DNA of 64,000 bases, taken from assembly GCF_019091455.1 (NCBI RefSeq), contig NZ_JAGXJN010000001.1:652026-716025 (forward strand), read 5' to 3'. The DNA is from Chitinophaga sp. GbtcB8 (GTDB lineage Bacteria; Bacteroidota; Bacteroidia; Chitinophagales; Chitinophagaceae). Of the stretch, positions 19,214 through 27,904 are shown one piece after another (within the stretch, counting starts at the first letter, position 1; the number at the start of each line of letters is the position of its first letter). The notes beneath the pieces are model-generated. The model was not told the origin of the DNA, searched no databases, and worked only from the letters and a program-made list of their open reading frames with translations. The translations under genes were made by a program, and so were the position numbers.

Positions 19214-21118
19214 ATGGAGAATTTTATCGTTTCGGCCCGTAAATACCGTCCTCAGAATTTTTCTACCGTAGTAGGACAATCACACATTACCACTACTCTT
19301 AAAAATGCGATCCGTAATAACCAGCTGGCACATGCCTTCCTGTTCTGCGGTCCGCGGGGAGTGGGTAAAACCACCTGTGCCCGTATACTGGCCAAAACCA
19401 TTAATTGTGAGAACCTTCAACCGGACGGAGAGGCCTGTAATGAGTGCCACTCCTGCAAATCGTTCAATGAAGGCAGCTCTTTTAATATTCACGAGCTGGA
19501 TGCGGCTTCCAACAACTCCGTGGATGATATCCGCACCCTGGTAGAGCAGGTACGTTTTGCACCGCAGGCCGGCAAGTATAAGATCTATATCATAGATGAG
19601 GTGCACATGCTCAGCTCCTCCGCCTTCAACGCATTTTTGAAAACACTGGAAGAACCGCCCTCCTACGCTATTTTCATCCTGGCCACCACGGAAAAGCACA
19701 AGATCCTTCCTACGATCCTGAGCCGTTGCCAGATCTTTGACTTTAAGCGCATTACCATACAGGATACGGTAGATCATCTGCACGAGATCTGCGAGAAAGA
19801 GCATATACAGGCTGAAGCCGACGCCCTGCACCTGGTAGCCCAGAAAACAGATGGCTGTATGCGTGATTCCCTGAGCACCCTGGATAAAATTGTAAGCTTT
19901 ACCGGCGGGCACCTCACCTACCAGAATACACTGGAGCACCTGAACATACTGGACTACGACTATTTCTTTAAAGTAATGGATGCCGTGCTGCAGCAGGATG
20001 TAGCCGGCGCCCTGCTGATATTTGACGAGATCCTGCAGAAAGGTTTTGAAGGAGATAATTTCCTGAACGGCTGGGCAGAGTTCCTGCGTAATTTATTAAT
20101 GTGTAAAGAGGAAAAGGTGCTGCACCTGCTGGAAGTATCCGGCAACCTGAAGGACCGGTACAAACAGCTGTCCGGCAAAATAAGCCCGGCCTACCTGATC
20201 ACCGCCCTGCACCTGCTGAATGAAACGGAGATCAACTACCGGATGGCGCGTAATAAACGCCTGCACGTGGAAATGGCGCTGATCAAGCTGTGTTACCTGC
20301 AGCAGGCCGTTACCCTGGCCGGCGATGACCAGTCCGGCGAAGTGGTAAAAAAAAAGTTAGTACCTGATGGCGCAGTGCCGCAACAATTACGCGCACCTTT
20401 TGCCCAGGCAGCCGGGCCTAAAAGCGCCGGCAAACCCGCAACAGCGGCCTCCATTGCACAAAATGAAGGCGCAAAGCTAACAATAGAGACGCCGCCGGCG
20501 GCTAAAACAGCGGCTACTGCTGCACCGGCAACCACCCCCACGACACCTGCAGCTACGGCGCCTGTTGCTGCCGCAGCCAATACCACTACTACACCCGCTA
20601 ATAATAATACTGCGCCGGCAACCCGTACTACACCTGCCAAACAAGGCGCACCCGCTACCGGCAGCAAGCTTACGGGCCTGGCAGCCATGAAGGAAGCCCT
20701 GGCGGCCAGACAGCAGCAAACTACCGTGCGTGAAGCAGTGCCTATTACAGCAGGCGCGCTGGCCGTGTACTGGGAAGAGTTTATTGACATTTTCCGGCAG
20801 GCCAATAAAATGACGGTAGTGAGCAACCTCCAGCTGGCCATTATTAACCTGCTGGGAAAGGAAGAGATCGGGATTGTAAGCCGGAACATTGTACAGTTCC
20901 GCTTTATGGAAGAAGAAAAGCTGGCTATTTCCGACTTTTTTAAACGTAAGTTCAATAACCCGGCTATTATTCTCACCCTGCAGCTGGATGAAAGCCAGCA
21001 AACCCAGGATATAGGTCCGGCGCCGCTCAGCAGCCGGGAACAATTCCAGCTAATGGCGGAGCATTATCCCATGATCAAAGAGCTGAAGGACCGGCTGAAC
21101 ATGGAATTGGATTTTTAA
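19214..21118 (+). CDS. dnaX: DNA polymerase III subunits gamma and tau
   Basis: A 634-residue clamp-loader ATPase. ATG 19214 (MENFIVSARKYRP) matches the family N-terminus; the frame is open from 19181. Walker A is GPRGVGKTT (46-54), followed by four zinc cysteines (CENLQ...C...CHSC), Walker B with IIDEVHMLS, and the sensor/SRC motif LSRCQIFDF. Domain III ends near residue 370. An Ala/Pro/Thr-rich linker (about 385-505) and the tau C-terminus follow. At 20347-20355 a run of nine A, followed at once by stops in both other frames, suggests that slippage also yields a gamma-like product of about 380-385 residues containing domains I-III only. Confidence 0.96.
   Translation: MENFIVSARKYRPQNFSTVVGQSHITTTLKNAIRNNQLAHAFLFCGPRGVGKTTCARILAKTINCENLQPDGEACNECHSCKSFNEGSSFNIHELDAASNNSVDDIRTLVEQVRFAPQAGKYKIYIIDEVHMLSSSAFNAFLKTLEEPPSYAIFILATTEKHKILPTILSRCQIFDFKRITIQDTVDHLHEICEKEHIQAEADALHLVAQKTDGCMRDSLSTLDKIVSFTGGHLTYQNTLEHLNILDYDYFFKVMDAVLQQDVAGALLIFDEILQKGFEGDNFLNGWAEFLRNLLMCKEEKVLHLLEVSGNLKDRYKQLSGKISPAYLITALHLLNETEINYRMARNKRLHVEMALIKLCYLQQAVTLAGDDQSGEVVKKKLVPDGAVPQQLRAPFAQAAGPKSAGKPATAASIAQNEGAKLTIETPPAAKTAATAAPATTPTTPAATAPVAAAANTTTTPANNNTAPATRTTPAKQGAPATGSKLTGLAAMKEALAARQQQTTVREAVPITAGALAVYWEEFIDIFRQANKMTVVSNLQLAIINLLGKEEIGIVSRNIVQFRFMEEEKLAISDFFKRKFNNPAIILTLQLDESQQTQDIGPAPLSSREQFQLMAEHYPMIKELKDRLNMELDF
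20342..20367 (+). promoter_or_regulatory. Candidate slippage/frameshift site in dnaX
   Basis: Codons GTG GTA AAA AAA AAG TTA contain nine consecutive A (20347-20355) and the heptamer A AAA AAG. The -1 frame reaches TGA at 20365-20367. The +1 frame reaches TAG at 20358-20360. Both would end the protein right after domain III. In E. coli dnaX the A AAA AAG heptamer drives ribosomal -1 frameshifting; in Thermus dnaX a nine-A run drives transcriptional slippage. The sequence shows the signal; its use is inferred. Confidence 0.65.
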
Positions 21119-21186
21119 ACCGGTTATTGCTGACTACGTTGGCACTAACCCCTCATTTTCTTACTTAATAACTCCCGGCTTTACTT

Positions 21187-21214
21187 TGAGATTCGACTTT
21201 CGACTTTCGACTTT
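21187..21214. repeat. Short direct repeat of TTCGACTT
   Basis: The 8-9-nt word TTCGACTT is iterated three times in a row between dnaX and the E2 gene, directly before the TAGGTTTG -7-like element at 21221-21228. Confidence 0.7.
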
Positions 21215-21250
21215 CTTTTGTAGGTTTGGGCAAAATTTTGACTAAAGACT

Positions 21251-22939
21251 ATGGCAGAAGTTATCAGAATGCCCCTTTTAAGTGATACGATGACAGAAGG
21301 GGTGATTGCGGAATGGCATAAAAAGGTGGGTGATACCGTAAAATCAGACGACGTAATAGCTGAAGTGGAAACCGATAAGGCTACCATGGAGGTAATAGGA
21401 TATGTGGAGGGAACGCTGTTATATGTAGGCGTGGAAAAGGGAAAGGCTGCCAAAGTAAATGATATCATAGCTATTGTAGGTAAAGCCGGTGAAGATTATA
21501 AACCTTTACTGGAAGGTGGTGGCGCCGCTAAAGCGCCGGCATCCAACGGTAAGGCCGATGCAGCTGCACCAGCGCCCAAAGCAGAAGCGCCGAAGGCTGA
21601 AGCACCTGCTGCCAAAGCCGCTCAACCGGCCGGCGATGCCGCTGCAGCAGCCGAAGCGCTGAAGAATGCAACGGTGATCCGTATGCCGCTGCTGAGCGAT
21701 ACCATGACAGAAGGCAAGATAGTAGCATGGAATAAAAAAGTAGGCGATACCGTTAAGAGCGATGATGTGCTGGCAGAAGTGGAAACCGATAAGGCTACCA
21801 TGGAAGTAATAGGTTATGCCGATGGTGAGCTTTTATACGTAGGCGTAAAAGAAGGCGAAGCCGCTAAAGTGAACGGCATTATAGCCATTGTAGGTAAAAA
21901 AGGAACGAATGTAGATGCTATACTGGCAGCTGAAGGCGGATCTCCCGCTCCCACAGCTGGTGGTGCCGCACCTGCTGAAAATAAAAGCGGCGATGCCCAA
22001 GCGCAGACTGCTGCTGCTACTGCCCCGGCAGAAAGTAACGGCGCTGTTAAGGATGGCCGCGTTAAAGCCTCCCCCCTTGCCAAAAAGCTGGCAGAAGAAA
22101 AAGGGATTGACATTAACCAGGTAACCGGAAGCGGTGATGGTGGCCGTATCGTGAAAAAGGATGTGGACAGCTTTGTGCCCGGCGCTAAACCGGCAGCTGC
22201 TACTGCTCCTGCTGCGGCAAAAGGTGGTGCAGCTCCTGCATTTGTACCGGCTGGCCAGGAAGGTTATACCGATACCCCGCTGAGCCAGATGCGCAAGGTA
22301 ATTGCCCGCCGCCTGAGCGAAAGCAAGTTCACCGCGCCCCACTTCTACCTGAAAATAGATGTGGTGATGGACAAAGCAATGGAAGCCCGCAAAACCATCA
22401 ACGAGATCTCTCCTGTAAAAGTTTCCTTTAATGATATGGTGATCAAGGCCGCTGCCATGGCCCTTCGCCAGCATCCTTTTGTAAACAGCAGCTGGATGGG
22501 TGATTTTATCCGCACCAACCAGCATATCCATATCGGTTCTGCCGTAGCTATTGACGAAGGCCTGATCGTACCGGTGATCCGTTTTGCAGATCAGAAATCC
22601 CTGAGCCAGATAGCCGGTGAAGCTAAAGAGCTGTATGAAAAAGCCAAGAACAAAAAACTGCAACCGCAGGAGTTCAGCGGCAATACCTTCAGCATTTCCA
22701 ACCTGGGCATGCTGGGTATAGACGAGTTCACGGCTATTATTAACCCGCCGGATTCCGCAATCCTGGCTGTGGGTAATATCAAAGAAACCGTAGTATCAGA
22801 AAAAGGACAGTTCAAGGTGCAGAACATCATGAAGCTGACCATGAGCTGCGACCACCGTATTGTAGACGGTGCGGTAGGCGCCCGCTTCCTGGCTACCCTG
22901 AAAGGGTTCCTGGAAAACCCGGTGACCATGCTGGTATAA
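21251..22939 (+). CDS. pdhC: Pyruvate dehydrogenase E2, dihydrolipoamide acetyltransferase
   Basis: A 562-residue E2 core of the pyruvate dehydrogenase complex that transfers acetyl from lipoamide to CoA. There are two lipoyl domains with lipoylated lysines at K43 and K181 (each in ETDKATMEV). Ala/Pro-rich swinging linkers follow. The peripheral subunit-binding domain is at about 270-305 (ASPLAKKLAEEKGID, then GSGDGGRIVKKDV). The catalytic domain has SFNDMVIKAAA and the active-site CDHRIVDGAVGARF near the C-terminus. A 2-oxoglutarate dehydrogenase E2 would normally have a single lipoyl domain, so pyruvate is more likely. E1 and E3 are not adjacent. Confidence 0.93.
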   Translation: MAEVIRMPLLSDTMTEGVIAEWHKKVGDTVKSDDVIAEVETDKATMEVIGYVEGTLLYVGVEKGKAAKVNDIIAIVGKAGEDYKPLLEGGGAAKAPASNGKADAAAPAPKAEAPKAEAPAAKAAQPAGDAAAAAEALKNATVIRMPLLSDTMTEGKIVAWNKKVGDTVKSDDVLAEVETDKATMEVIGYADGELLYVGVKEGEAAKVNGIIAIVGKKGTNVDAILAAEGGSPAPTAGGAAPAENKSGDAQAQTAAATAPAESNGAVKDGRVKASPLAKKLAEEKGIDINQVTGSGDGGRIVKKDVDSFVPGAKPAAATAPAAAKGGAAPAFVPAGQEGYTDTPLSQMRKVIARRLSESKFTAPHFYLKIDVVMDKAMEARKTINEISPVKVSFNDMVIKAAAMALRQHPFVNSSWMGDFIRTNQHIHIGSAVAIDEGLIVPVIRFADQKSLSQIAGEAKELYEKAKNKKLQPQEFSGNTFSISNLGMLGIDEFTAIINPPDSAILAVGNIKETVVSEKGQFKVQNIMKLTMSCDHRIVDGAVGARFLATLKGFLENPVTMLV

Positions 22940-22964
22940 CACTTACGCAAATAACTATACGAAG

Positions 22965-22992
22965 GGGCGAAGCAGGTGCTTCGCCCTTTTTT
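22965..22992 (+). terminator. Rho-independent terminator of the E2 gene
   Basis: Perfect arms GGGCGAAGC (22965-22973) and GCTTCGCCC (22978-22986) are followed by six T. It lies 26 bp after the stop. From here to 23250 I see nothing further. Confidence 0.88.
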
Positions 22993-23250
22993 ATTTGGGT
23001 GCCTGATAAAGACGGGTTGTTGTTTAAACGATCCGTTTATTTTTGAAACATCTTCTTTTTATTTCAAGGCTACAACCGGATCTGCAGGCGCTTTGATGCC
23101 TCTGGCAAATGAACAGGCAGCACCGACTACCGTATAACGGCACCGCCCCCCGGAAACCATCATGAACAGTATGCTGCTATTCTGCTTGGACGGTTCGGCT
23201 GAATTCAGTAAATTTAATTATACCCCAACATCCTAATCCTTGTTTCTGTC

Positions 23251-23640
23251 ATGAAATTGCCTGTAAATACCCTTAACTGGTTTGAAATACCTGTCAATGA
23301 TTTTGACCGTGCCCGCCAGTTCTATAGCCAGCTGTTTGATTATGAGATGCAGGTTTCCGTAATGGGCCCTAATCAAAGAGGCTTTTTACCGTTTGCCCCC
23401 CAGGGCGGCGGTATTGGCGGCGCTATTGTGCAAGGCCCGGACTATATACCCAGTCAGCGTGGCAGCCTGGTGTACCTGAATGCCGGTGATGACCTGAACC
23501 AGGTGCTGGCACGCGTTGCGGCGGCGGGTGGGCATGTGGAACAGGAGAAAGCGCCCGTATCGGAAGAAATGGAGCTGGGTTATTATGCTATTATCAGGGA
23601 TACGGAGGGAAATAGAGTGGCGTTGCATTCGATGGGGTAG
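23251..23640 (+). CDS. VOC/glyoxalase-fold protein
   Basis: A 129-residue protein of the vicinal-oxygen-chelate superfamily, with two beta-alpha-beta-beta-beta modules. Module 1 opens with TLNWFEIPVNDFDRARQFY and module 2 includes SLVYLNAGDDLNQVLARV. The family ending is IIRDTEGNRVALHSMG. The substrate cannot be told; relatives are annotated as glyoxalase/bleomycin-resistance/extradiol-dioxygenase-like. Single-gene unit. Confidence 0.85.
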   Translation: MKLPVNTLNWFEIPVNDFDRARQFYSQLFDYEMQVSVMGPNQRGFLPFAPQGGGIGGAIVQGPDYIPSQRGSLVYLNAGDDLNQVLARVAAAGGHVEQEKAPVSEEMELGYYAIIRDTEGNRVALHSMG

Positions 23641-23723
23641 CCCGTTCGTTGATTATGGCGATCCTTTTTTTCTAATATCCTATTCAGTTGTCTGATTATA
23701 AATGATAGACTTCTTTCACAAAC

Positions 23724-23739
23724 TTTTGAAAATTCAAAA
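23724..23739. promoter_or_regulatory. Dyad before the GbsR/MarR gene (possible operator)
   Basis: TTTTGAA-AA-TTCAAAA is a perfect interrupted palindrome about 10 bp upstream of the -7-like TATCTTCG (about 23749-23756) of the regulator gene. The position suits autoregulation by a MarR-type protein; this is inference. Confidence 0.45.
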
Positions 23740-23774
23740 ACTTCTCTTATCTTCGGTTTTGAAAAGGGAAGCTT

Positions 23775-24281
23775 ATGAAACTGGCAGAAGCAAAAGCACA
23801 ATTTATCCAAACCTGGGGCTCACTGGGCGCGCAATGGGGCATTAACCGCACCATGGCGCAGATCCATGCGCTGCTGCTTATTATGCCTGATCCCCTGAGC
23901 GCAGATGAAATTATGCAGGAGCTAAACATTTCCCGGGGCAATACCAATATGAACGTGCGGGAGCTCATTAACTGGGGGCTGGTAGAACGCATCCTGGTGC
24001 CCGGAGAACGCCGCGAATTTTTCTCCGCAGAAAAAGATATCTGGAAAGTAGCTACCTACATTGCCAAAGAGCGGAAGAAACGGGAGCTGGACCCCATTAT
24101 GAAAGTGCTGAACCAGCTGCAGGATGTGGAAGGCGAAGCAAAAGATAAATATGTAAAGTCTTTCAAAGATTCCATTCAGAACATCAACAAGTTTGCGCAT
24201 CATACGGATAAAACCATCAACTCTTTTGTAAAGTCTGAAGAAAGCTGGTTTTATAGTACGCTGCTGAAGATCTTCAAGTAA
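23775..24281 (+). CDS. GbsR/MarR-family transcriptional regulator
   Basis: A 168-residue winged-helix regulator. GSLGAQWGINRTMAQIHALL is the first helical segment. LSADEIMQELNISRGNTNMN is the helix-turn-helix and GLVERILVPGERREFFSAE the wing. This is the GbsR-type branch (choline/osmolyte regulators in Bacillus), widespread and mostly unstudied in Bacteroidota. It lies 39 bp upstream of the broken SDR gene; AT-rich dyads precede both genes, suggesting it controls itself and its neighbour. Confidence 0.85.
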   Translation: MKLAEAKAQFIQTWGSLGAQWGINRTMAQIHALLLIMPDPLSADEIMQELNISRGNTNMNVRELINWGLVERILVPGERREFFSAEKDIWKVATYIAKERKKRELDPIMKVLNQLQDVEGEAKDKYVKSFKDSIQNINKFAHHTDKTINSFVKSEESWFYSTLLKIFK

Positions 24282-24299
24282 AAAAATTTTATCACAATA

Positions 24300-24317
24300 T
24301 TTCAATAATTATTGAAA
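24300..24317. promoter_or_regulatory. Perfect 18-bp palindrome before the SDR gene
   Basis: TTTCAATAATTATTGAAA is perfectly self-complementary and ends 3 bp before the ATG of the SDR gene. It is a good candidate operator for the upstream GbsR/MarR protein. Confidence 0.5.
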
Positions 24318-24320
24318 GTT

Positions 24321-25218
24321 ATGAAACCGATATTACAACATAAAAAGATCGTGGTAGCCGGTGGCGCCTACCCGCCATCCCAAACCCGGTCAGGGCCGCA
24401 CCACCTATGTACACTGGGATGGCCAAACCTTGGGTAACTGGGTAAACCAGCTGGAAAACGCAGACCTGCTGATCAATCTTACCGGTAAGAGTGTGAACTG
24501 CCGGTATACGGAACGCAATAAAAAAGAGATCTTCGACAGCCGCACCAACGCTACTACTGTATTAGGGGATGCCATCCGCAGCCTGGCACACCCACCGCGT
24601 TTGTGGGTAAATGCCGCATCTGCCACTATTTACCGGCATGCAGAAGACCGGCCCATGGATGAATTTACCGGCGAAACAGGGACCGGTTTTTCCGTACAGG
24701 TTTGCAAAAAATGGGAACAGACCTTTAATGATATAACGCTGCCCCATACACGGAAAATTATTTTACGTATAGCCATTACATTGGGCCACCAGGGTGGTGT
24801 GATGGCGCCTTACCTGAACCTCATGAAATTCGGGCTGGGCGGATACCAGGGTAACGGACGGCAAATGTTTAGCTGGGTGCACATTACCGATGTATGCCGT
24901 ATGATTGCCTGGTTATACGAACAGCCGCAGCTATCCGGTACTTTTAACTGCAGCGCGCCCAATCCTGTACCTAACAAAACATTTATGCAAATGCTGCGCA
25001 AAGCCGGCGGGTATTATATTGGCCTGCCCGCCCCTGCCTGGATGCTGGCCATAGGCGCAGGTATGATAGGTACGGAAACAGAGCTGCTGTTAAAAAGCCG
25101 CTGGGTGCTGCCGGCAAGGATCACGCAGGCCGGCTTTACGTTTCAATACCCATACCTGCAGCCGGCATTTGAAAGTATTTTGCAGCAGCTGCCACGCAAG
25201 GCGTATCATTTATTTTAA
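24321..25218 (+). pseudogene. TIGR01777-type SDR epimerase with deleted nucleotide-binding loop
   Basis: The ATG at 24321 gives MKPILQHKKIVVAGG, the first beta strand of the NAD(P)-binding fold. The glycine loop (expected TGxxGxxL) and the segment up to beta 2 are missing, and the frame changes. The next frame, open from GTG 24361, continues with TRHPKPGQGRTTYVHWDG, then the rest of the family: LINLTGKSVNCRY, FSWVHITDVCRMIAWL and the C-terminal DUF1731-like part to HLF. Family members are about 300 residues; about 25-30 residues are lost. Either a real deletion has inactivated it or there is an assembly error. It follows the GbsR/MarR gene and was probably its target. Confidence 0.75.
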
Positions 25219-25276
25219 GACATTATTATAACATCAGGCCGCCCCGTTTTCCAGGTAATTGCCTTAACTTAGTTTT

Positions 25277-25657
25277 ATGGCTATCAACAGTAATAATAAA
25301 AAGTTAACCGTCGTTATTGGCGCCTCTGCTAATCCGCAACGATACAGCTACCTGGCCGTATCGCGGTTAGCTGCGCACGGGCATCCGGTGGTAGCCATTG
25401 GTTTAAAGGATGAAAAGATCGGTGATACGCCGGTGATCAAAGAACATCCGGCAGTAGAAGCGGTAGACACCATTACCCTGTACCTGAATCCCCAACGGCA
25501 GCCGGCCTATTATGATTATATTCTGCAACTGCATCCCAAGCGCATCATTTTTAACCCCGGTACTGAAAACCCCGAGCTGGAGCAGCTGGCCATTAAAAAT
25601 GGTATTGAGCCCATAGAAGCCTGCACCCTGGTTATGCTAAGCACCGGGCAATATTAA
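25277..25657 (+). CDS. CoA-binding domain protein (CoA_binding_2)
   Basis: A 126-residue Rossmann-fold protein. VVIGASANPQRYSYLAVSRL is the nucleotide loop and helix; GTENPELEQLAIKNGIE and EACTLVMLSTGQY are family signatures of YccU/CoA_binding_2 proteins. The role is not known; relatives bind CoA. Short gap after the SDR pseudogene. Confidence 0.85.
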   Translation: MAINSNNKKLTVVIGASANPQRYSYLAVSRLAAHGHPVVAIGLKDEKIGDTPVIKEHPAVEAVDTITLYLNPQRQPAYYDYILQLHPKRIIFNPGTENPELEQLAIKNGIEPIEACTLVMLSTGQY

Positions 25658-25802
25658 CCTGTTACTTTTTTTCGTATATTCGGTTGACATTTTTGGATCC
25701 ATCCATTCCCCATTTCTGCAAGGCTATAATTACAGACTGGCTTTCCGTAACCGACTAAGCGCGTATAACACCAACGCCTATTCACTTTTTAATTATACTC
25801 AC

Positions 25803-26279
25803 ATGTTTAAATGGAGAAGATTCAATGGCGACCCCATTCACTTACCTATTAAGGATGAGGTGCGCGAGGCCATTATCCGTGAAACAGGCCGTGGTTTCAG
25901 ACTGAAGGTTTGCATTGGCACCGATTCACAGGTGAAGGGCGTAGAAACTGAATTTGCTACTGTGATCGTTTTCCTGCGGGAAGGGCACGGCGGTTTTATG
26001 TTCATCCACAACGAAAAAACAAGGGATGTGTATTCCATTAAGGAACGCATGCTGATCGAAGTGGCCAAGAGCATTGAAATTGCCTATGAGCTGTGCGATC
26101 TTTTCACGGAGTATGATGTGGACATGGAAGTGCATGCCGACATTAACACCAATCCCCAGTTTAAAAGTAACCTGGCCTTACGTGAAGCCATGGGTTACAT
26201 ACTGGGTATGGGCTTTGCCTTTAAAGCCAAGCCGGAAGCCTTTGCCAGCAGCAGCTGCGCCAATAAGGTAGTGAACTGA
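25803..26279 (+). CDS. YkuK/DUF458 RNase H-like protein
   Basis: A 158-residue protein of the YkuK family, predicted to have an RNase H-like fold. Candidate acidic residues are in VCIGTDSQ, in the helix with ERMLIEVAKSIE, and in VHADINTNP. The C-terminus AKPEAFASSSCANKV is typical. YkuK proteins are common in Firmicutes and Bacteroidota and have no established function. Confidence 0.8.
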   Translation: MFKWRRFNGDPIHLPIKDEVREAIIRETGRGFRLKVCIGTDSQVKGVETEFATVIVFLREGHGGFMFIHNEKTRDVYSIKERMLIEVAKSIEIAYELCDLFTEYDVDMEVHADINTNPQFKSNLALREAMGYILGMGFAFKAKPEAFASSSCANKVVN

Positions 26280-26443
26280 CCGTGAAAAAGTAAGTAGATC
26301 TTAACCCCTGTTTTTTGGACGTGGTTACGCGTCCGGTAGGTTTGTCTCCCCTATTCCAGCCAGCTCCGGCACACATTCTTATAACTCCGGTATCCCAATT
26401 TATTACAGGCTAAAACAACTGCATAACAAGGTTTTGTATAACC

Positions 26444-27052
26444 TTATACCGTTGTCCTGAACTGTGCGTTCATTTCATCAATAAAGCCCAGGATGGCGTC
26501 GCGGCCTGATTTTTTAACGGTAGAGGTAATAAAGTGCTGCGGCAGGAATTCCCATTCTTCGCGCAGCTTATTGAGGAAGGCTTTTACATTTTTGCTGGTT
26601 TCGGCCTGGGTATTTTTATCGGCTTTGGTAAACACCAGGTTAAAAGGTACTTCCCATTTACCCAGCTGATTAATAAAGTCAATATCCAGCTTCTGGGGTG
26701 TATGGCGGCTGTCTATCAGCACAAATACATTTACCAGGTTCTCCCTTTTACGCAGGTAATTCTCAATCATTTGCTCCCATTGCCGGCGCTGCGACTGGCT
26801 TACTTTGGCAAACCCGTAACCCGGCAGATCCACCAGGTACCAGGCATCGTTTATAACGAAGTGGTTGATCAGCTGCGTTTTACCCGGCGTACCGGATGTT
26901 TTTGCCAGCTTATCGTAGTTGGCCAGCATATTGATCAGGGAAGATTTACCCACATTGGAACGGCCTATAAATGCGTATTCCGGCAAATTGGGTGCGGGGC
27001 ACTTTTGCCAGTCCACGTTACTGATAATGTATGCTGCTGATTTGATGATCAT
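26444..27052 (-). CDS. engB: Ribosome biogenesis GTPase EngB/YsxC
   Basis: A protein of about 202 residues, a TrmE-Era-EngA-EngB-Septin GTPase needed for 50S assembly. G1 is GRSNVGKSSL, G2 includes SGTPGKTQL, G3 DLPGYGFA, G4 TKADK and G5 the SxVKK region (TSTVKKSGRD). ATG 27052 (MIIKSAAYII) is the family start; the frame is open to 27085 but the extra codons are the repeat-like CCATGG words. It is divergent from menG. Confidence 0.93.
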   Translation of the reverse strand: MIIKSAAYIISNVDWQKCPAPNLPEYAFIGRSNVGKSSLINMLANYDKLAKTSGTPGKTQLINHFVINDAWYLVDLPGYGFAKVSQSQRRQWEQMIENYLRKRENLVNVFVLIDSRHTPQKLDIDFINQLGKWEVPFNLVFTKADKNTQAETSKNVKAFLNKLREEWEFLPQHFITSTVKKSGRDAILGFIDEMNAQFRTTV

Positions 27053-27157
27053 TATAAAGTACATGCTCCATGGGCCATAGTCCATGGAAGTTTAAAATAG
27101 CATGCATCTGCACATTGGCACAGCTGCATATTTACACATTTACTACCTTTGCCCCCT

Positions 27158-27904
27158 ATGTCAGATAAAGCGAATGTTCAGAAGGTAGTTCCGTATGCGG
27201 AGTCAAAATTAAGCAAGAAGGAGCAAATAGCGGCCATGTTCAATGATATTGCGTTCCGTTACGACTTCCTGAACCATTTTATGTCCATGGGAATTGATGT
27301 GCTGTGGCGCAAAAAAGCTTTACGGCAGCTGAAAACCCTGCAACCCAAACAAATGCTGGATGTGGCCACCGGTACCGGTGATTTTGCCATTATGGCCAAC
27401 CGGCTGCTGCAACCGGATCATATAACGGGGATAGATATCTCCGAAGGCATGCTCCAATTCGGGCAGCAAAAAATAGTTAAGCTGGGACTGGAAAATAAAA
27501 TAACCCTGCAGGCGGGCGACAGTGAAACAATAACTTTTCCTGATAGGACGTTTGATGCCATAACGGTGGCATTTGGCGTGCGCAACTTTGAAAACCTGGA
27601 AAAAGGGCTCTCAGAAATGTGCCGCGTACTGAAACCAGGCGGAAAACTGGTAATCCTTGAATTTTCAAATCCAACAGTTTTTCCCATTAAACAATTATAT
27701 AATCTGTATTTTCGTTATATAACACCACTCCTGGGAAAATGGATTGCGAAAAGCCAGGCAGCTTACAGCTACCTGCCGGATTCAGTGAAGGCTTTTCCAC
27801 AGGGGCAGGTAATGTGCAATATTTTAACTAACACTGGTTTCCAGTCGGTTACATGCAAAACGCTCACTTTCGGCATATGTTCAATTTACTGCGCAACGCG
27901 CTGA
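27158..27904 (+). CDS. menG: Demethylmenaquinone methyltransferase (UbiE/MenG)
   Basis: A SAM-dependent methyltransferase of about 248 residues that makes menaquinone from demethylmenaquinone. VAPMFNDIA-type N-terminus appears as IAAMFNDIAFRYDFLNHFMS, the SAM loop as MLDVATGTGDFA, then AFGVRNFENLEKGLSEM and the C-terminal KTLTFGICSIY. ATG 27158 lies 7 nt after the TACCTTTG element (27144-27151), so the mRNA may be leaderless. Its 3' end overlaps the start of porT by 28 bp. Confidence 0.95.
   Translation: MSDKANVQKVVPYAESKLSKKEQIAAMFNDIAFRYDFLNHFMSMGIDVLWRKKALRQLKTLQPKQMLDVATGTGDFAIMANRLLQPDHITGIDISEGMLQFGQQKIVKLGLENKITLQAGDSETITFPDRTFDAITVAFGVRNFENLEKGLSEMCRVLKPGGKLVILEFSNPTVFPIKQLYNLYFRYITPLLGKWIAKSQAAYSYLPDSVKAFPQGQVMCNILTNTGFQSVTCKTLTFGICSIYCATR

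Noticed and set aside
21833..22663. 276-codon antisense ORF opposite the E2 gene
   Set aside because: Antisense shadow; the E2 frame is clearly the coding one.
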